Origin: Siphonodentalium dalli
Lineage: Eukaryota; Mollusca; Scaphopoda; Gadilida; Siphonodentaliidae
DNA length: 64,000 bases
Direction: 5' to 3'
Assembly (NCBI GenBank): GCA_032622095.1
Contig: CP136063.1
Span: forward strand, 62,939,897-63,003,896
Within the stretch, counting starts at the first letter, position 1; each line of letters opens with the position of its first letter. The translations under genes were made by a program, and so were the position numbers. Shown in pieces: positions 1-10,609 of this stretch. A model generated the notes under the pieces. That model was not told where the DNA came from. It searched no databases and saw nothing but the letters and a program-made list of their open reading frames with translations.

Positions 1-301
1 AAGGCTAGCCAACCCGAGCATTGAATGGTACTGCTGTAGATGAGATAAAGTCAGCATAGACAGCTTCACATACAGAAGCTATGAGTTGGAAACATCAAGC
101 GATTTCTTCCACATGTCGTCCATAAATCAAACCATAAAGAGTCTAAATTCATCAGCATTTGAACCACCAAGAGCAAGCAGCCCAGTAGCTGACCCTACTG
201 TAGCAGCCCACCAGAGATCCACAGGTAGCATACAGGTAACATCGCCGGATTCGCCAATAACTGCAGCCAAACAACTCATCAATATTCCGGACAAGACCAA
301 T

Positions 302-1290
302 ATGCGAATAATAACAGTAAACTGCAGCAGTGCACTTCAAAACAAAGCAGAGCTTGAACTGGCCATCAGCTACATCAAACCCGACATTATCATCGGGATG
401 GAATCATGGTTGAAGGGAGTACAACCGGGAATGCCAAACTCAAACGATGCAATCAAATCATCAGAGATATTCCCTCCAAACCTAAATGTATACCGCAATG
501 ACAGGACCACCAGAGGGGTGGCGTCTTCATCTGCACAAATGAATTGATCCCATCATCCGAAGCGCCAAACCTAGTGACGGATTACGAAGTGGAGTGGGCT
601 ACTGTAAAAACAACAACAAACAAAGACCTATTACTAGCAGCATTATACATGCCACACAGAAAACTGAAACACATCAATGAACTAAACAAATGCTTTGAAA
701 AACTGAAGAAAAAAAACACCTGAAAGATCTCATCATTTCCGGAGACTTCAACTGCCCAGACATAGATTGGGATAAGATGATAGTCAAAGCTGGAGCACCA
801 GACAAGGAAGTTCAACAAAGGCTCGTTGACATTTGTGCAGAACACGGGCTAAAACAAATGCAAACAAACCCAACACGAGAAGATAACATCCTAGACCTTG
901 TCCTGACGAACAACGAATCACTCATAAAAGCAACCAGTACTACACCTGGGATCTCAGACCATGATATAGTAGTCACAGACTGCATACCAAGACCGCACCA
1001 TAAGAAGCAAACCCAGCGCAAGACATACGCCTTCAAAAAAATGTCGGAAATAGCAGAAAACATCACCAACATAAGTAAAGAAGTGACCCAGAAATCTGAA
1101 GATCCATCGATTACCACCAACGACCTATGGGAGTCACTTAAAACGGGTATTATGGAAGTCATAGACCAGAGGGTCCCAGTCATACGCAGGAGATATGATA
1201 GACAGGTTCCCTGGATGAACAACAAGCTACGAAAGATCCTAAAGAAAACAGGCCGGCTTTACAGAAGAGCTAGGAAATCCAAGTGCAAAC
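302..1290 (+). pseudogene. LINE-1 endonuclease domain, frameshifted
   Basis: Encodes an apurinic-type endonuclease that would nick target DNA for target-primed reverse transcription. The N-terminal strand reads MRIITVNCSSALQNKAELEL, followed by a PDIIIGMESW motif. A frameshift near 520-545 breaks the frame. The GDFNCPDIDW motif appears in another frame near 740-775, and LDLVLTN and SDHDIVV follow near 890-970. The catalytic Asp-His of the SDH motif is still present. A basic linker (RRRYDRQVPWMNNKLRK) follows at about 1180-1240. Because at least two frames are needed, this is a dead copy. Confidence 0.8.
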
Positions 1291-2576
1291 ATAGCACCCG
1301 TCTACAAAAAAGGATATGTATATCTTGCAGAAAACTACAGACCTGTCTCTCTAACATCTGTATGTTGCAAAATCCTGGAACACATTGTTTGTCGACACAT
1401 AATGAACCATCGAGAGAACCATAACATCTTGACGTCACTAAATCGTGGATTTAGGAAAGGGCACTCATGCGTCACACAGCTATTGACCACCAACACAGAT
1501 TTCCTAACAACATTTGACAAGAAAATACAAACTGACGCCGCAATATTAGACTTTTCCAAGGCATTTGACACCGTACCACACAGAAAACTGCTCGCCAAAG
1601 TAAGCAACTACGGTATCAAAGAAAAGCTCCACACCTGGCTCGAAAACTTCCTGACACAGAAGGACAAGCTTCATCCAGCGTTTCCGTCGACTCTGGTGTG
1701 CCACAGGGAGAGGGCTTGGACTTCTACTTCTACTTTTCCTGTGTCACACCAATGACCTACCAGATTGTGTATCCTCGCATGTGAGGTTATTCGCGGACGA
1801 CTGTTTACTATATCGCCAAATAAAAACATGCAACAACCATGTCACTCTCCAGAAAGACCTAGATAAGCTTGAGGTATGGGCAGAAAAGTGGGGCATGCGA
1901 TTCAACGCTAAGAAGTGCTATATCATGTCCATGAGCAAAACAACATCGTTCACATACCAGCTAAACAACTGCCTACTGGAAGAAGTAGATAAAAACCAAT
2001 ACCTGGGGGTGACACTCTCCAAGGACATGAAATGGTCATATCACATCACCAAAATCACACAGAAGGCGAATAGTACGCTGGGCTTCATTAGAAGAAACCT
2101 AAAGACGGCTCCAGCTAAAAGAAAGCTGATCGCATACGAAACCTTAGTGCGACAAAGATGGAATATGCATCAGTTGTCTGGGACCCCTCCTGATAGGAGA
2201 CATTGCCAAACTAGAGAGAATACAGAAGAGAGCAGCGAGATTCCTAACAGGGGACTATACATCACAATAAGCAGGAACAATTACCAACATGCTGCGTGAA
2301 TTACAACTACAAACACTAGAAGGCCGAAGGTATGACCACCGACCCCAGTTGTTTGGCAAGGTAGTGGGCGGGCTGGTCCCGGCTATCGACACCAAAGACC
2401 TGTTGAGACCAAAACAAAAAGTGGGTCGAAAAATCAAAGCTCGGAAGTTCGAGGGGTACGTATCAAAGAACCTTGTTTCTATGCAGGAGTCTAACAACTC
2501 AAAACCTTACGAACAAATCAACGCGCAGACTCCAGAATTCAAAAATTCATTCTTCCCGAAAACAAGCAAGGACTAG
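1291..2576 (+). pseudogene. LINE-1 reverse transcriptase and C-terminus, internally deleted and frameshifted
   Basis: The RT fingers motif ENYRPVSLTSVCCKIL appears at about 1330-1380, directly after the basic linker, so the usual ~150-residue connector has been deleted near 1290-1320. RT motifs follow: GFRKGHSC, then DFSKAFDTVPH with the first catalytic Asp (about 1550-1575). The PQG-type region near 1690-1745 is frameshifted. FADD, the catalytic box, lies at about 1785-1800, followed by the thumb motif NQYLGVTLS. After another shift near 2160 the basic C-terminus continues in a further frame to 2576. Catalytic motifs are recognisable, but the protein cannot be made from this locus. Confidence 0.82.
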
Positions 2577-2797
2577 AATACTCTGGAAGAAGACAGCATG
2601 CGATCCATCCAAATGACAATGGACGGAGAACAAGCTGAAAACAACAAAACGTCCTTAATAATCCCATCCCACGCGCCTATACATCCGAACGGATCCTGCG
2701 CGCATACCAATACAATACAGATGCATCTGAATCCATAAAAAATGGTTTTGAAAAAATTAATTGCCTATTACTACATGTACTTGTACCACTTGTATAA

Positions 2798-3676
2798 TCA
2801 CAGTAACCAAACACATGAATGCAACATGTTAAGAGCATTATTAATGGCGGAATATGTTAGAAATACTAAATGTGAAATTTATAGAGGTTTTTTAAATCTA
2901 TTTTTTCGAACACAAAATCAATAAACACAAAGTCCATATCAAAGAAAAAAATATGGCAATGTCTACTGAACACTGTGAAGAATGATGAACAATAAAATAA
3001 TATTCATATTTATCAAGCATTCTTTGATAAAATTACTAAGAACCAATTGTTTACAAATCATTGAGTAAGTTACCTGACATCGCTTATAGTGAGGTGGAAG
3101 TTAAATGTTAATATTTGTGGACAGTGGTGTGTTGTGAATCTCTTGACAAAAGAATTGTCTAATCCCCAATCTGGTGTACCCCCACAGCCCAGAAACTAGG
3201 TCACCAATCATCCTGAGTCAGGATAAAGTTCAGCACTGGCTGGTCATAATCCCCATGAATCCCAACAGACTTGAGTGAACATTATCTTGACCCATCAAAT
3301 TCAGTTCCCAAATAGATTTGCTGAGCAATGAAAGCTACCATTTGTAGACAACTGCTTCCAAGCCAAAAATCTTAATAAAACTGAAGAAATGTGAGTATAT
3401 CTTTATTGTTCATCATTCTTCAGTGTTCAGTGCACATACCCATATTTTTTTCTTAGATATGACCTTTGTGTTTGTTGATTTTGGGTTCGAAAAAATAAAT
3501 TTTAAACACTTCTATAAATTTCACATTTTGAATTTCTAACATAATCTACCATGAATTATATTCTTAAAATGCAGCATCCATGGGTATGGTTACTGTGATT
3601 AGTAATAAAAGTGAACATAAACCTTTATTTTGGACTCCATTAAATTTGGGGAAAATTGGGTTAGCAAAGTCCTTAA
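2798..3676. mobile_element. Foldback element family A, copy 1 (left end truncated)
   Basis: A non-coding element with long inverted arms. Bases 2801-3000 are the imperfect reverse complement of 3399-3597. The outer part of the right arm ends GGGTTAGCAAAGTCCTTAA at 3658-3676. The same sequence, more complete, occurs in the same orientation at 61,990-62,958. There the outer ends are symmetrical and flanked by TTAA, so this copy lacks roughly the first 60-100 bp of its left arm. No open frame of note lies inside. The structure fits a MITE/foldback DNA transposon using a TTAA target. Confidence 0.75.
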
Positions 3677-4028
3677 AGGTGGATTATCTCTTTGTAAACA
3701 TGTATTATATAGTTACCGGGGTATAAAATATTAGATTTGAATCGAAGACTCATGTCCGGAAATGCTTCTATCGATTAATATTAATTTTATTTCGAATATT
3801 TTCTGGTCTAAAAAGGTGTGTTTGTTCAATAGTGGTTACTGTTAACAGAGACCAGAAATTATATTGTGCAATTTTGTCACAAATAAACGTTAAAGGTACT
3901 CAATCCGTAAAGAGGGTCCCTATCTCAACCGATTCCAACAACAACAATCCGATCAGAGGGTCCTATATTACTATTTCTTTGGCTTTGGGGGTAAAAAATA
4001 TTTGATTCGAGTCGAGGAACCCATCAAA

Positions 4029-4283
4029 CAAAGCTCAGAGTTATTAGATATTGATTTTTGAAATTTGTTAATTGCTCGAGATGAGTACTAATAACTGCCG
4101 TCAATTTGGTAACCTGCTCGAGAGTTTACGTCAAAACTCTATTCAAACAGACAAGGATGGATAACTCTATAATCAAGTGGTAATAATAACGAAATTTTGA
4201 CTGTCTTCTGGGCCAGAAAGAATTCCCGATAATGAAAAATAATAGATTTCTAAAATCGATATCTAACAAATCTGAGCTTTGAG
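4029..4283. repeat. Short foldback sequence next to the LINE 5' end
   Basis: The stretch aaagctcagagttattagat near 4035 is mirrored by the complement of sequence at 4245-4283 (atatctaacaaatctgagct), giving an imperfect hairpin of about 255 bases. It lies between the family B left arm and the LINE 5' region. It may be the centre of the family B foldback or a separate small element. Confidence 0.45.
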
Positions 4284-4559
4284 CTTCACGAACGTTTTGA
4301 TTGCGCAACTTCCGGTGACGGTTTGGTTACGGTGTTTTTGCTGCTTTTTAAATGCTTTTAAATGCTTTTATATGCTTTTAAACCAATCTTTTATTAATTG
4401 CAACATTATATAACATATCTTAACATACATTTGAAGTTTTAAACGGAACGTGCACATTCGGCATACACAGAATTGAACGGTTAGACTGTTTTCTCATCGA
4501 GCAAACCTCGAAAATAGGTGACAGCCACGAGTGGCGCGAAACTGTCAACAACGGTAAGG

Positions 4560-6623
4560 ATGGTACTTTCTCCTAAAGCTGGTGTCCTAAAAAGAGCTGG
4601 AACTCTTAATCCTACGTGTGATGTTATCGATTACTCACATACTCGGAAAAAAGACTTTGTACTAAATGTTAACAGGACAATTGCAAAAAAGATCAAAGCT
4701 ACAAAACGTAAAACGTCTGTCGAATATACATTAACTGGAGGCGGGTTGGTTGCCAAAGCTGATCTGGTTTCATTTGAAATAATAGTGAGAGCAATTGGAC
4801 ATTTCTATTCTGATTATCCTCAAAACAAAGGAACTGCAAGTGGATCAAAAGACTGTGATAAAGATTATAAATTGCTTGCGAAAGTCATTCATGTTCGAAA
4901 TAATGGTATTGCCATGTATACACTGAATATTCATCACACCCAGTGTTCTTTTCTGGTAAATGGCAAAAACATAAATAAATTACTTGATGAGGATGTGGCA
5001 GATATTCACGCAACGATACAATATTCTGTACTCAATGGTGAAAAAGTTTATCTCTCGTATCTAAATGTACATCTACGTCAACAGCTAGAACTGATACAGA
5101 AGCAACTCCACTCCACACCGCCTAAAACAACTGAGAATAATGTTTTGGAACTTGGCAACAGTTTGGACAGTGCAATTCATCCTCCGACAAAAAAAATCTT
5201 ATCGGTGTCCAATGATAATCCAGTTAAATGCCAAAAATGTAAGCGGAATGTAAAAAACTTAGCTGTAGAGTGTGAATTGTGTCTCGATTGGATTCATTAT
5301 TTCTGTGAGGGTCTTAGTCAACAGGAAAGAACCAATGTAGAAGATCCCTCTTTAACACCACATTACAAATGTAAAAAATGCTGCGCAGATGAAAAGATTC
5401 TGAACAATTCAACACCAAACACCAGTGCTTTATCGGATATGCAGCTGAAAATACCATCGACAACTCAAAAATGTTCATCTATAGCATCAGATCTACTACT
5501 TGAGGAAGATTCTAGTGACATATCTGCAGAAGTTAAGTGTTCAATGTGTAATCTACCAATCAAAACTGGTAATGGACAAAATTGTCATCACTGTCTGGAA
5601 TTCTTACATATCGATTGTCTTATTAAGAATGAAAACAATATGATGTGTGTTAACTGCCATCCTCGTAGTGATAATTCAGGAGATAACAATTCTATATGGA
5701 ACAGTTCGCTTGCTATATCCCCAGATCATAAAATAAAACAGTGTTTTCCTATCAACAATTACAGCGTCACTGTGAATCAGGATGGCGAACCTATCATCGT
5801 ATATGATAACAATGTCAGTATCGATCCTCTTGTGAAAAAATCCAAGGACAATTCTAGTAAAGACCTCAGAATCCGAGAAAATAAATTAAGAAAAAGGGAA
5901 GAGGAACTGAAAGTTAAAGAGAAAATATTTGAAGAATTTGAAAAAGAACGTGTTTGGTTTAGAACTTATATCGCTAAGCTGGAGAGCCGTGTGAACGAAC
6001 TTGAACATTCAAATGATATTCTGAAGAAACAGCTTAACACGAGATCTACAAACTTACCCTCTTCTAAACAGGATTTAGATGATAACAGCATCCAAAGCAA
6101 ATTGGCAAAGGTGATAAACAATCATGTGGACAATATTATAGAAAAATTCAAAACAGCGCTACAAGATTCAACTGATATGATCAACAGTAGCACTGGCACC
6201 AATCAGACGAATGGACATTGCATAAAAACACATGTTAGCGACTTGTGCGGTGATAACCTGATTTACCAGCGACCTGTGATAAAGGCCCCTCTCTTCAGAA
6301 CAGACATTCCTCCTCCACCACTACCAGTCAGTGTGCATTCACAGAGTGAATTTAGTACTAGTAATAACTCTTGTGTAATTTCGTCAAGTCAAATTCAAGG
6401 ACATGGAAACATAAAAAGTATCAACAAATCTAATGATGATTCGTCCAAAACCAATGTAACTATTCTATCTTCTAAAGACTGTGCTTCCCAAGGAGTGAAA
6501 ATGACAACACCAAGAAAGGTCAACGAAATAACACCTCAGGACAGGTCTAATACTGAACTGAGTGATTTAAACGATAAGCAGTCTGTTTTGTTACAGGATC
6601 AGACATTCAACACAAAACTATGA
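4560..6623 (+). CDS. LINE-2 ORF1 protein with two PHD/RING-like zinc clusters and a coiled coil
   Basis: The first in-frame ATG is at 4560, giving 687 residues; the frame is open upstream to about 4518 without another ATG. An N-terminal basic region is followed by a first Cys/His cluster at about residues 222-280: CQKC, CELC, then HYFC and CKKC, with spacing like a PHD finger. A second cluster (CSMC, CHHCLEFLHIDC, CVNC) lies at about residues 325-375. A charged heptad-like segment (about 440-510, LRKREEELKVKEKIFEEFEK) should form a coiled coil, which ORF1 proteins use for trimerisation. PHD-bearing ORF1 proteins are known in some metazoan LINEs. The role is inferred to be RNP assembly, perhaps with chromatin targeting. 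It ends in ATGA, overlapping ORF2. Confidence 0.85.
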   Translation: MVLSPKAGVLKRAGTLNPTCDVIDYSHTRKKDFVLNVNRTIAKKIKATKRKTSVEYTLTGGGLVAKADLVSFEIIVRAIGHFYSDYPQNKGTASGSKDCDKDYKLLAKVIHVRNNGIAMYTLNIHHTQCSFLVNGKNINKLLDEDVADIHATIQYSVLNGEKVYLSYLNVHLRQQLELIQKQLHSTPPKTTENNVLELGNSLDSAIHPPTKKILSVSNDNPVKCQKCKRNVKNLAVECELCLDWIHYFCEGLSQQERTNVEDPSLTPHYKCKKCCADEKILNNSTPNTSALSDMQLKIPSTTQKCSSIASDLLLEEDSSDISAEVKCSMCNLPIKTGNGQNCHHCLEFLHIDCLIKNENNMMCVNCHPRSDNSGDNNSIWNSSLAISPDHKIKQCFPINNYSVTVNQDGEPIIVYDNNVSIDPLVKKSKDNSSKDLRIRENKLRKREEELKVKEKIFEEFEKERVWFRTYIAKLESRVNELEHSNDILKKQLNTRSTNLPSSKQDLDDNSIQSKLAKVINNHVDNIIEKFKTALQDSTDMINSSTGTNQTNGHCIKTHVSDLCGDNLIYQRPVIKAPLFRTDIPPPPLPVSVHSQSEFSTSNNSCVISSSQIQGHGNIKSINKSNDDSSKTNVTILSSKDCASQGVKMTTPRKVNEITPQDRSNTELSDLNDKQSVLLQDQTFNTKL

Positions 6624-9600
6624 CACAGGTTCTCCGAATCTTAACATACAACTGTAAAAACATCAAGACTTGTGCTAATACCTTCAAATATTTGTTTGAT
6701 AAAGTGGACTTTAATTTAATTCAGGAACACTGGCTTTTTAATTGTGAAATGAACCTCATAAACGAACTAAATGGTGACATTACCGGATGTGAAAAAGCAG
6801 TTGATGATAGTGATCCTATTTCTCCGTCGCACATGCCCCGAGGATATGGTGGAGTTGCTGTTCTTTGGAAACGATCTTGGGATAAGGTAGTGAAGACCGT
6901 TAATGATGGCTGTGTACGTGTGGAAGTGATAACACAACCAAGGATTCTTCTTGTATCTGTTTATATGCCAACATCATCTAGTGACAATAGTAGTGAATTC
7001 CAGAACATTCTCGACCAATTATATGCTATCATCACCAAATATAAACTGACACACACAATCATTATTGGTGGAGATTTCAATATTGATCTCTATAAGTATC
7101 CGGATTCTAATCGCACCAAAGACCTTCTTGCACTAATGAATGAATTTAATTTCAATACAGAATCGAAAGGAAAAACATTTCTCAATGTGAAAGATGTCTT
7201 TGTGTCTGAACTTGATTACATTTTCCATCCTGACATCCTGAGCGTTAAGTCAACACATTTTGATCTAGTTAACAACACTTCTGACCATGTACCTGTATAT
7301 CTTGAAATACCTTATCAAATTCTTAGAACAGAGGAACCGCCTGATGATACAAGTCAAAACAAGGGGACATTATGGAAAAAAGTTGATATTCAACAATATT
7401 CTGAACTTACAGCCATGAAAATTTCCAAATTCATGTGTGATTCCTATGTTAAGGATACTGATGTGATGATATCCATCAATTCATTATTTAATATCCTCAC
7501 AAGCTCTGCTGGTGAATGTACTCCGAAAAGAAGACTTAACAAAAATAAACCTAAACTAGATGTTTGGAACCAATTTATCGCCAGCGCACTGCATAAGAAC
7601 CGGAAGGCACACTCAGATTGGATAACAGCTGGTAAACCAAGTGACCCAACAAATGAGTTATGTATCAACAGAAAAGATTCTCGGAAGGAATATAGGTTGC
7701 TTGTGCGCAAAGCTGTATTACAGAAGAATATGAACCTAAAGAGTTCCATCATGCAGTCTAGAGAAGCAAATAAGGACCTTTTCTACAGGTTGATCAAACG
7801 ACAAAAATGTAATGGTAACACCTTTATTAGTGATTTATATGTGAATGACACCAAGTACAGCAACGATGATGTAATTGATGGATGGCATGAACACTTCAGT
7901 AAACTTGCATCTCCAAGTGACAATACCTCATATGACTTTTCTTTTTACCATCAAGCACTTGATGACTATGCTGCAATCAAAGCTTCTAGGACTGAGAAGA
8001 CAGCATTAGTGGTTGATGTTCAGAAAGTGAAGCATTCAATTTCAACGCTAAACAAAGGGAAAGCCGAGGATATTTTTGGACTTTCTGCAGAACACTTTCG
8101 ATATGCTAGTGACAATTTTATGTTCATATTAACTGAATTAATCAACGTGATACTTCAGCATAACACTATTCCGACTCCATTGAAAACTGGTCTTCTCAAC
8201 CCTATCTACAAGAACAAAGGTGAACAAAATAATTCTGGAAATTACAGAGGAATAACTGTTCTACCTGTTCTACTTAAAATTATTGAAGTTATCATTCGTG
8301 ACGAGCTAAGGAAATACACTTTACCTGAACAATCACCTTTACAAAGAGGTTTCACGGCAAATGCTTCTCCTTTAGATAGTGCACTCTTGTTAGAGGAAGC
8401 AATCAGGGAGCAATATGACAACAAAACAGATGTATATATTGCCTTACTCGATGCCAAGTCAGCTTTTGACGTTGTTTGTAAAGAAATTCTTCTTCGGAAA
8501 ACTTTTATCACATCAACTGACTACAACACATGGTCTATTATTGATGATCTTCATTCTGACTGTTCTTCTGTCGTCAAATGGGCATCCAAGAAATCTGCAA
8601 GTTTCCAAATATTACAAGGAGTGCGACAAGGCCAAATTATGAGTGCCGATCTTTACAAACTTTATATTAATGATCTCCTACAACGTTTATCTGATCAACA
8701 CCTTGGGATTACGATTGGAAATACAAATGTATCGGCAACTGCCTGCGCTGATGATATTGCCCTTGTGAGCTCAAACGTCACTGATCTACAAACTCTCATT
8801 AATGTGGCATACCAGTATAGCAGAGAACACCGGTATTTGCTCCAACCTAAGAAGAGTGTCATTATCAAAGTATCCCAATGTGGAAAGAAGAAGCATCCAG
8901 TTGAATCCTTCACCATTGACAACATAAATATGCCCAATGTTGACTCCTCACATTTAGGAATTATTCGGGCAACATCTATCAATAAAACTATCCTGGAAAC
9001 AATAAACAACAATATCAAGAAGGCTCGTCGGACTGCTTATGTTCTTATGCCTCTTGGATTCCATGGTGAGAATGGCCTGGATCATCGAACATGTATACAT
9101 CTATTTAATATTTATGTAGCTCCTGTTTTAACTTATGGATGTGAAGTTTTAATTCCATCTCCGAAGCATGTGAAATTATTGGAGTGCTTCCAAAAGAAAT
9201 TCATCAAACAGATTTTATCACTATCAAATGCAGTTGCAGACCCGGCTGTATATATTTTATCGGGACTTTTACCTATTCAGGGACAAATCGACAAAAAAGT
9301 ACTTGTCTTATTCAACAATGTTTGTAGACAACCAGATTCTGCCATTGAAAAAACGCTCGCCCATCGTCAACTTTTACTTAAAGATGTCAACAGCAATAGT
9401 TGGTTCTCAGAGGTCAGAAAGCTATTTCTAAAATATGATTTATTGTGCATCTATGAGGAACTAACATCACCACACAGCAAAGAGGAATGGAAACATCTAG
9501 TGAAGAAAGCAGTTAAATTGTACTGGAAAGATCGGATTGTCGCTGAAGCTGCTTTCTACAGTACTTTAGCACGTCTTAATTCATATTCGTATAATCCTGG

Positions 9601-10042
9601 GATAGTCAACCAGCTTCTGAAGACCCGCAGTGAGCAACATCGATCCTGTTACAAACTATCAACCAAACTTCGACTCGTGACAAATACATACTCACTTGGG
9701 AAAAGCCAACAGCGATACAATAAAAATTCAACTTCTGATATATGCTTGCTATGTAATGAGGAATCTGAAACCATACAACACTTTCTACTGCACTGTACAT
9801 ATTTACAACCTGTCAGAGATCGGACACTCCCTCTAGTAGCTGAATGTTATCAGATTATATTCACTTCAGAATTCAAACTGTGTACAGATGAAATAAAAGT
9901 ACAATTCCTGACAGATCCTTCATCACTACCTGGCATAGAGACTGCTGATATCCACACTATTGAGGACCTGTATCATCATTCATCTGACCTCTGTTACTAC
10001 CTTCATTGTGCACGATACAGAACACTGTCTGCAAAAAAGTAA
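6620..10042 (+). CDS. LINE-2 ORF2 polyprotein: endonuclease and reverse transcriptase
   Basis: 1140 residues starting at the ATG that overlaps the ORF1 stop (ATGA), an arrangement that suggests termination-reinitiation. An endonuclease fills about residues 1-235: ILTYNCKNIKT, IQEHW, GGVAVLWK, VSVYMPT, GGDFNIDL, LDYIF and TSDHVPV, so the catalytic Asn, Glu, Asp and His are present. The RT spans about 510-790: NYRGITVLPVLLKIIE, LLDAKSAFD (catalytic Asp), GVRQGQIMSADLYKLYINDL, and CADDIAL in place of the usual F/YADD, with both catalytic Asp kept. A thumb (SHLGII) follows. Near the C-terminus CLLCNEESETIQHFLLHC is the terminal CCHC-type knuckle typical of LINE ORF2. No RNase H was recognised. 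The copy appears intact. Confidence 0.92.
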   Translation: MTQVLRILTYNCKNIKTCANTFKYLFDKVDFNLIQEHWLFNCEMNLINELNGDITGCEKAVDDSDPISPSHMPRGYGGVAVLWKRSWDKVVKTVNDGCVRVEVITQPRILLVSVYMPTSSSDNSSEFQNILDQLYAIITKYKLTHTIIIGGDFNIDLYKYPDSNRTKDLLALMNEFNFNTESKGKTFLNVKDVFVSELDYIFHPDILSVKSTHFDLVNNTSDHVPVYLEIPYQILRTEEPPDDTSQNKGTLWKKVDIQQYSELTAMKISKFMCDSYVKDTDVMISINSLFNILTSSAGECTPKRRLNKNKPKLDVWNQFIASALHKNRKAHSDWITAGKPSDPTNELCINRKDSRKEYRLLVRKAVLQKNMNLKSSIMQSREANKDLFYRLIKRQKCNGNTFISDLYVNDTKYSNDDVIDGWHEHFSKLASPSDNTSYDFSFYHQALDDYAAIKASRTEKTALVVDVQKVKHSISTLNKGKAEDIFGLSAEHFRYASDNFMFILTELINVILQHNTIPTPLKTGLLNPIYKNKGEQNNSGNYRGITVLPVLLKIIEVIIRDELRKYTLPEQSPLQRGFTANASPLDSALLLEEAIREQYDNKTDVYIALLDAKSAFDVVCKEILLRKTFITSTDYNTWSIIDDLHSDCSSVVKWASKKSASFQILQGVRQGQIMSADLYKLYINDLLQRLSDQHLGITIGNTNVSATACADDIALVSSNVTDLQTLINVAYQYSREHRYLLQPKKSVIIKVSQCGKKKHPVESFTIDNINMPNVDSSHLGIIRATSINKTILETINNNIKKARRTAYVLMPLGFHGENGLDHRTCIHLFNIYVAPVLTYGCEVLIPSPKHVKLLECFQKKFIKQILSLSNAVADPAVYILSGLLPIQGQIDKKVLVLFNNVCRQPDSAIEKTLAHRQLLLKDVNSNSWFSEVRKLFLKYDLLCIYEELTSPHSKEEWKHLVKKAVKLYWKDRIVAEAAFYSTLARLNSYSYNPGIVNQLLKTRSEQHRSCYKLSTKLRLVTNTYSLGKSQQRYNKNSTSDICLLCNEESETIQHFLLHCTYLQPVRDRTLPLVAECYQIIFTSEFKLCTDEIKVQFLTDPSSLPGIETADIHTIEDLYHHSSDLCYYLHCARYRTLSAKK

Positions 10043-10205
10043 CTTTCATAAATTAATACATCTGCGAATGCTGAATCTGCACGTCTCCACCAAATCTTTG
10101 TTTTATCTAAGTATTATTTTAGGCTGTACATATGTATAGACCACAGTTAAGTGCGGACTTTACTCGCAACACGAGGTTGTCCTAAACGGACGGATCGATA
10201 GCTAG

Positions 10206-10217
10206 AAGAAGAAGAAG
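10206..10217 (+). repeat. GAA microsatellite, LINE-2 3' tail
   Basis: Four GAA units follow ctagaag directly at the end of the LINE-2 3' UTR and adjoin the family B right arm. LINEs of several clades end in simple repeats rather than poly(A), so this marks the 3' terminus of LINE-2. Confidence 0.7.
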
Positions 10218-10609
10218 ATGGGTGACTTCCTCGACTCGAATCAAATATTTTTGACCCCCCGAAGCCATTGAAATAGTAATTGAGAGGAGTTTTATCGGAT
10301 TGAGTACCTTTAATTATACTCATTATTGCTTATATCTGTGGAACGACACAATACAAACAACTAATCTGTGACATTTGACATCCGTTGCGTAGCCGTAGGA
10401 ACAGCCCAGTGCTCTATATCGCAATACGGTCTCATCCGAATGGTCGGTTCTAAAAATAGTAACATAAACGGGCCCGATTTAATATTCGAAATAAAATCAA
10501 TATTAATCGATAGAAGCTTTTCCGGACATAGGTCTTCAGTTCATATCTATTATTTTATACCCACGCAACTATTTAAAATTTGTTATTTAAAGAGATAATC
10601 CATCTTTAA

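Larger units (their letters stand above)
1..2740 (+). mobile_element. Degenerate APE-type LINE (LINE-1 of this window), 5' end outside window
   Basis: A decayed non-LTR retrotransposon read left to right. Coding pieces run from an endonuclease start (about 300) through a reverse transcriptase to a C-terminal tail ending near 2576. The frame changes repeatedly and part of the middle is missing. Bases 1-85 and 2577-2740 look like the flanking non-coding or eroded parts. The pattern (endonuclease, then RT with FADD box, then basic tail) is that of CR1/Jockey-like LINEs; I do not assign a clade. The left edge of the window cuts the element. The 3' edge blends into sequence (2720-2790) that recurs at 56,921-56,990. 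Confidence 0.85.
4290..10218 (+). mobile_element. Full-length LINE with two open frames (LINE-2 of this window)
   Basis: A non-LTR retrotransposon with an AT-rich 5' region (including four tandem tgcttttaaa-like units near 4345-4385), ORF1, ORF2 and a short 3' UTR. It ends in a GAA microsatellite tail at 10,206-10,217. Both frames are uninterrupted over 5.5 kb, the only LINE here for which that is true. The 5' boundary is uncertain; I place it after the small hairpin ending near 4283. It is inserted inside foldback family B. Confidence 0.85.
3673..10609. mobile_element. Foldback element family B, copy 1, split by an inserted LINE
   Basis: The left arm (3673-4023) and right arm (10,215-10,609) are inverted copies of each other. 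Both outer ends read TTAAAGrTGGATTATCTCTTT and sit on TTAA. The left TTAA (3673-3676) is shared with family A, which ends there. Inner arm segments also match, for example the gattcgagtcgagg block near 4000 and its complement near 10,235. The ~6 kb between the arms is a LINE (about 4290-10,218), so the original element was about 1 kb. Other family B copies lie at 17,004-18,126, 18,123-18,650, 48,178-48,600 and 52,706-53,250. Confidence 0.7.
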
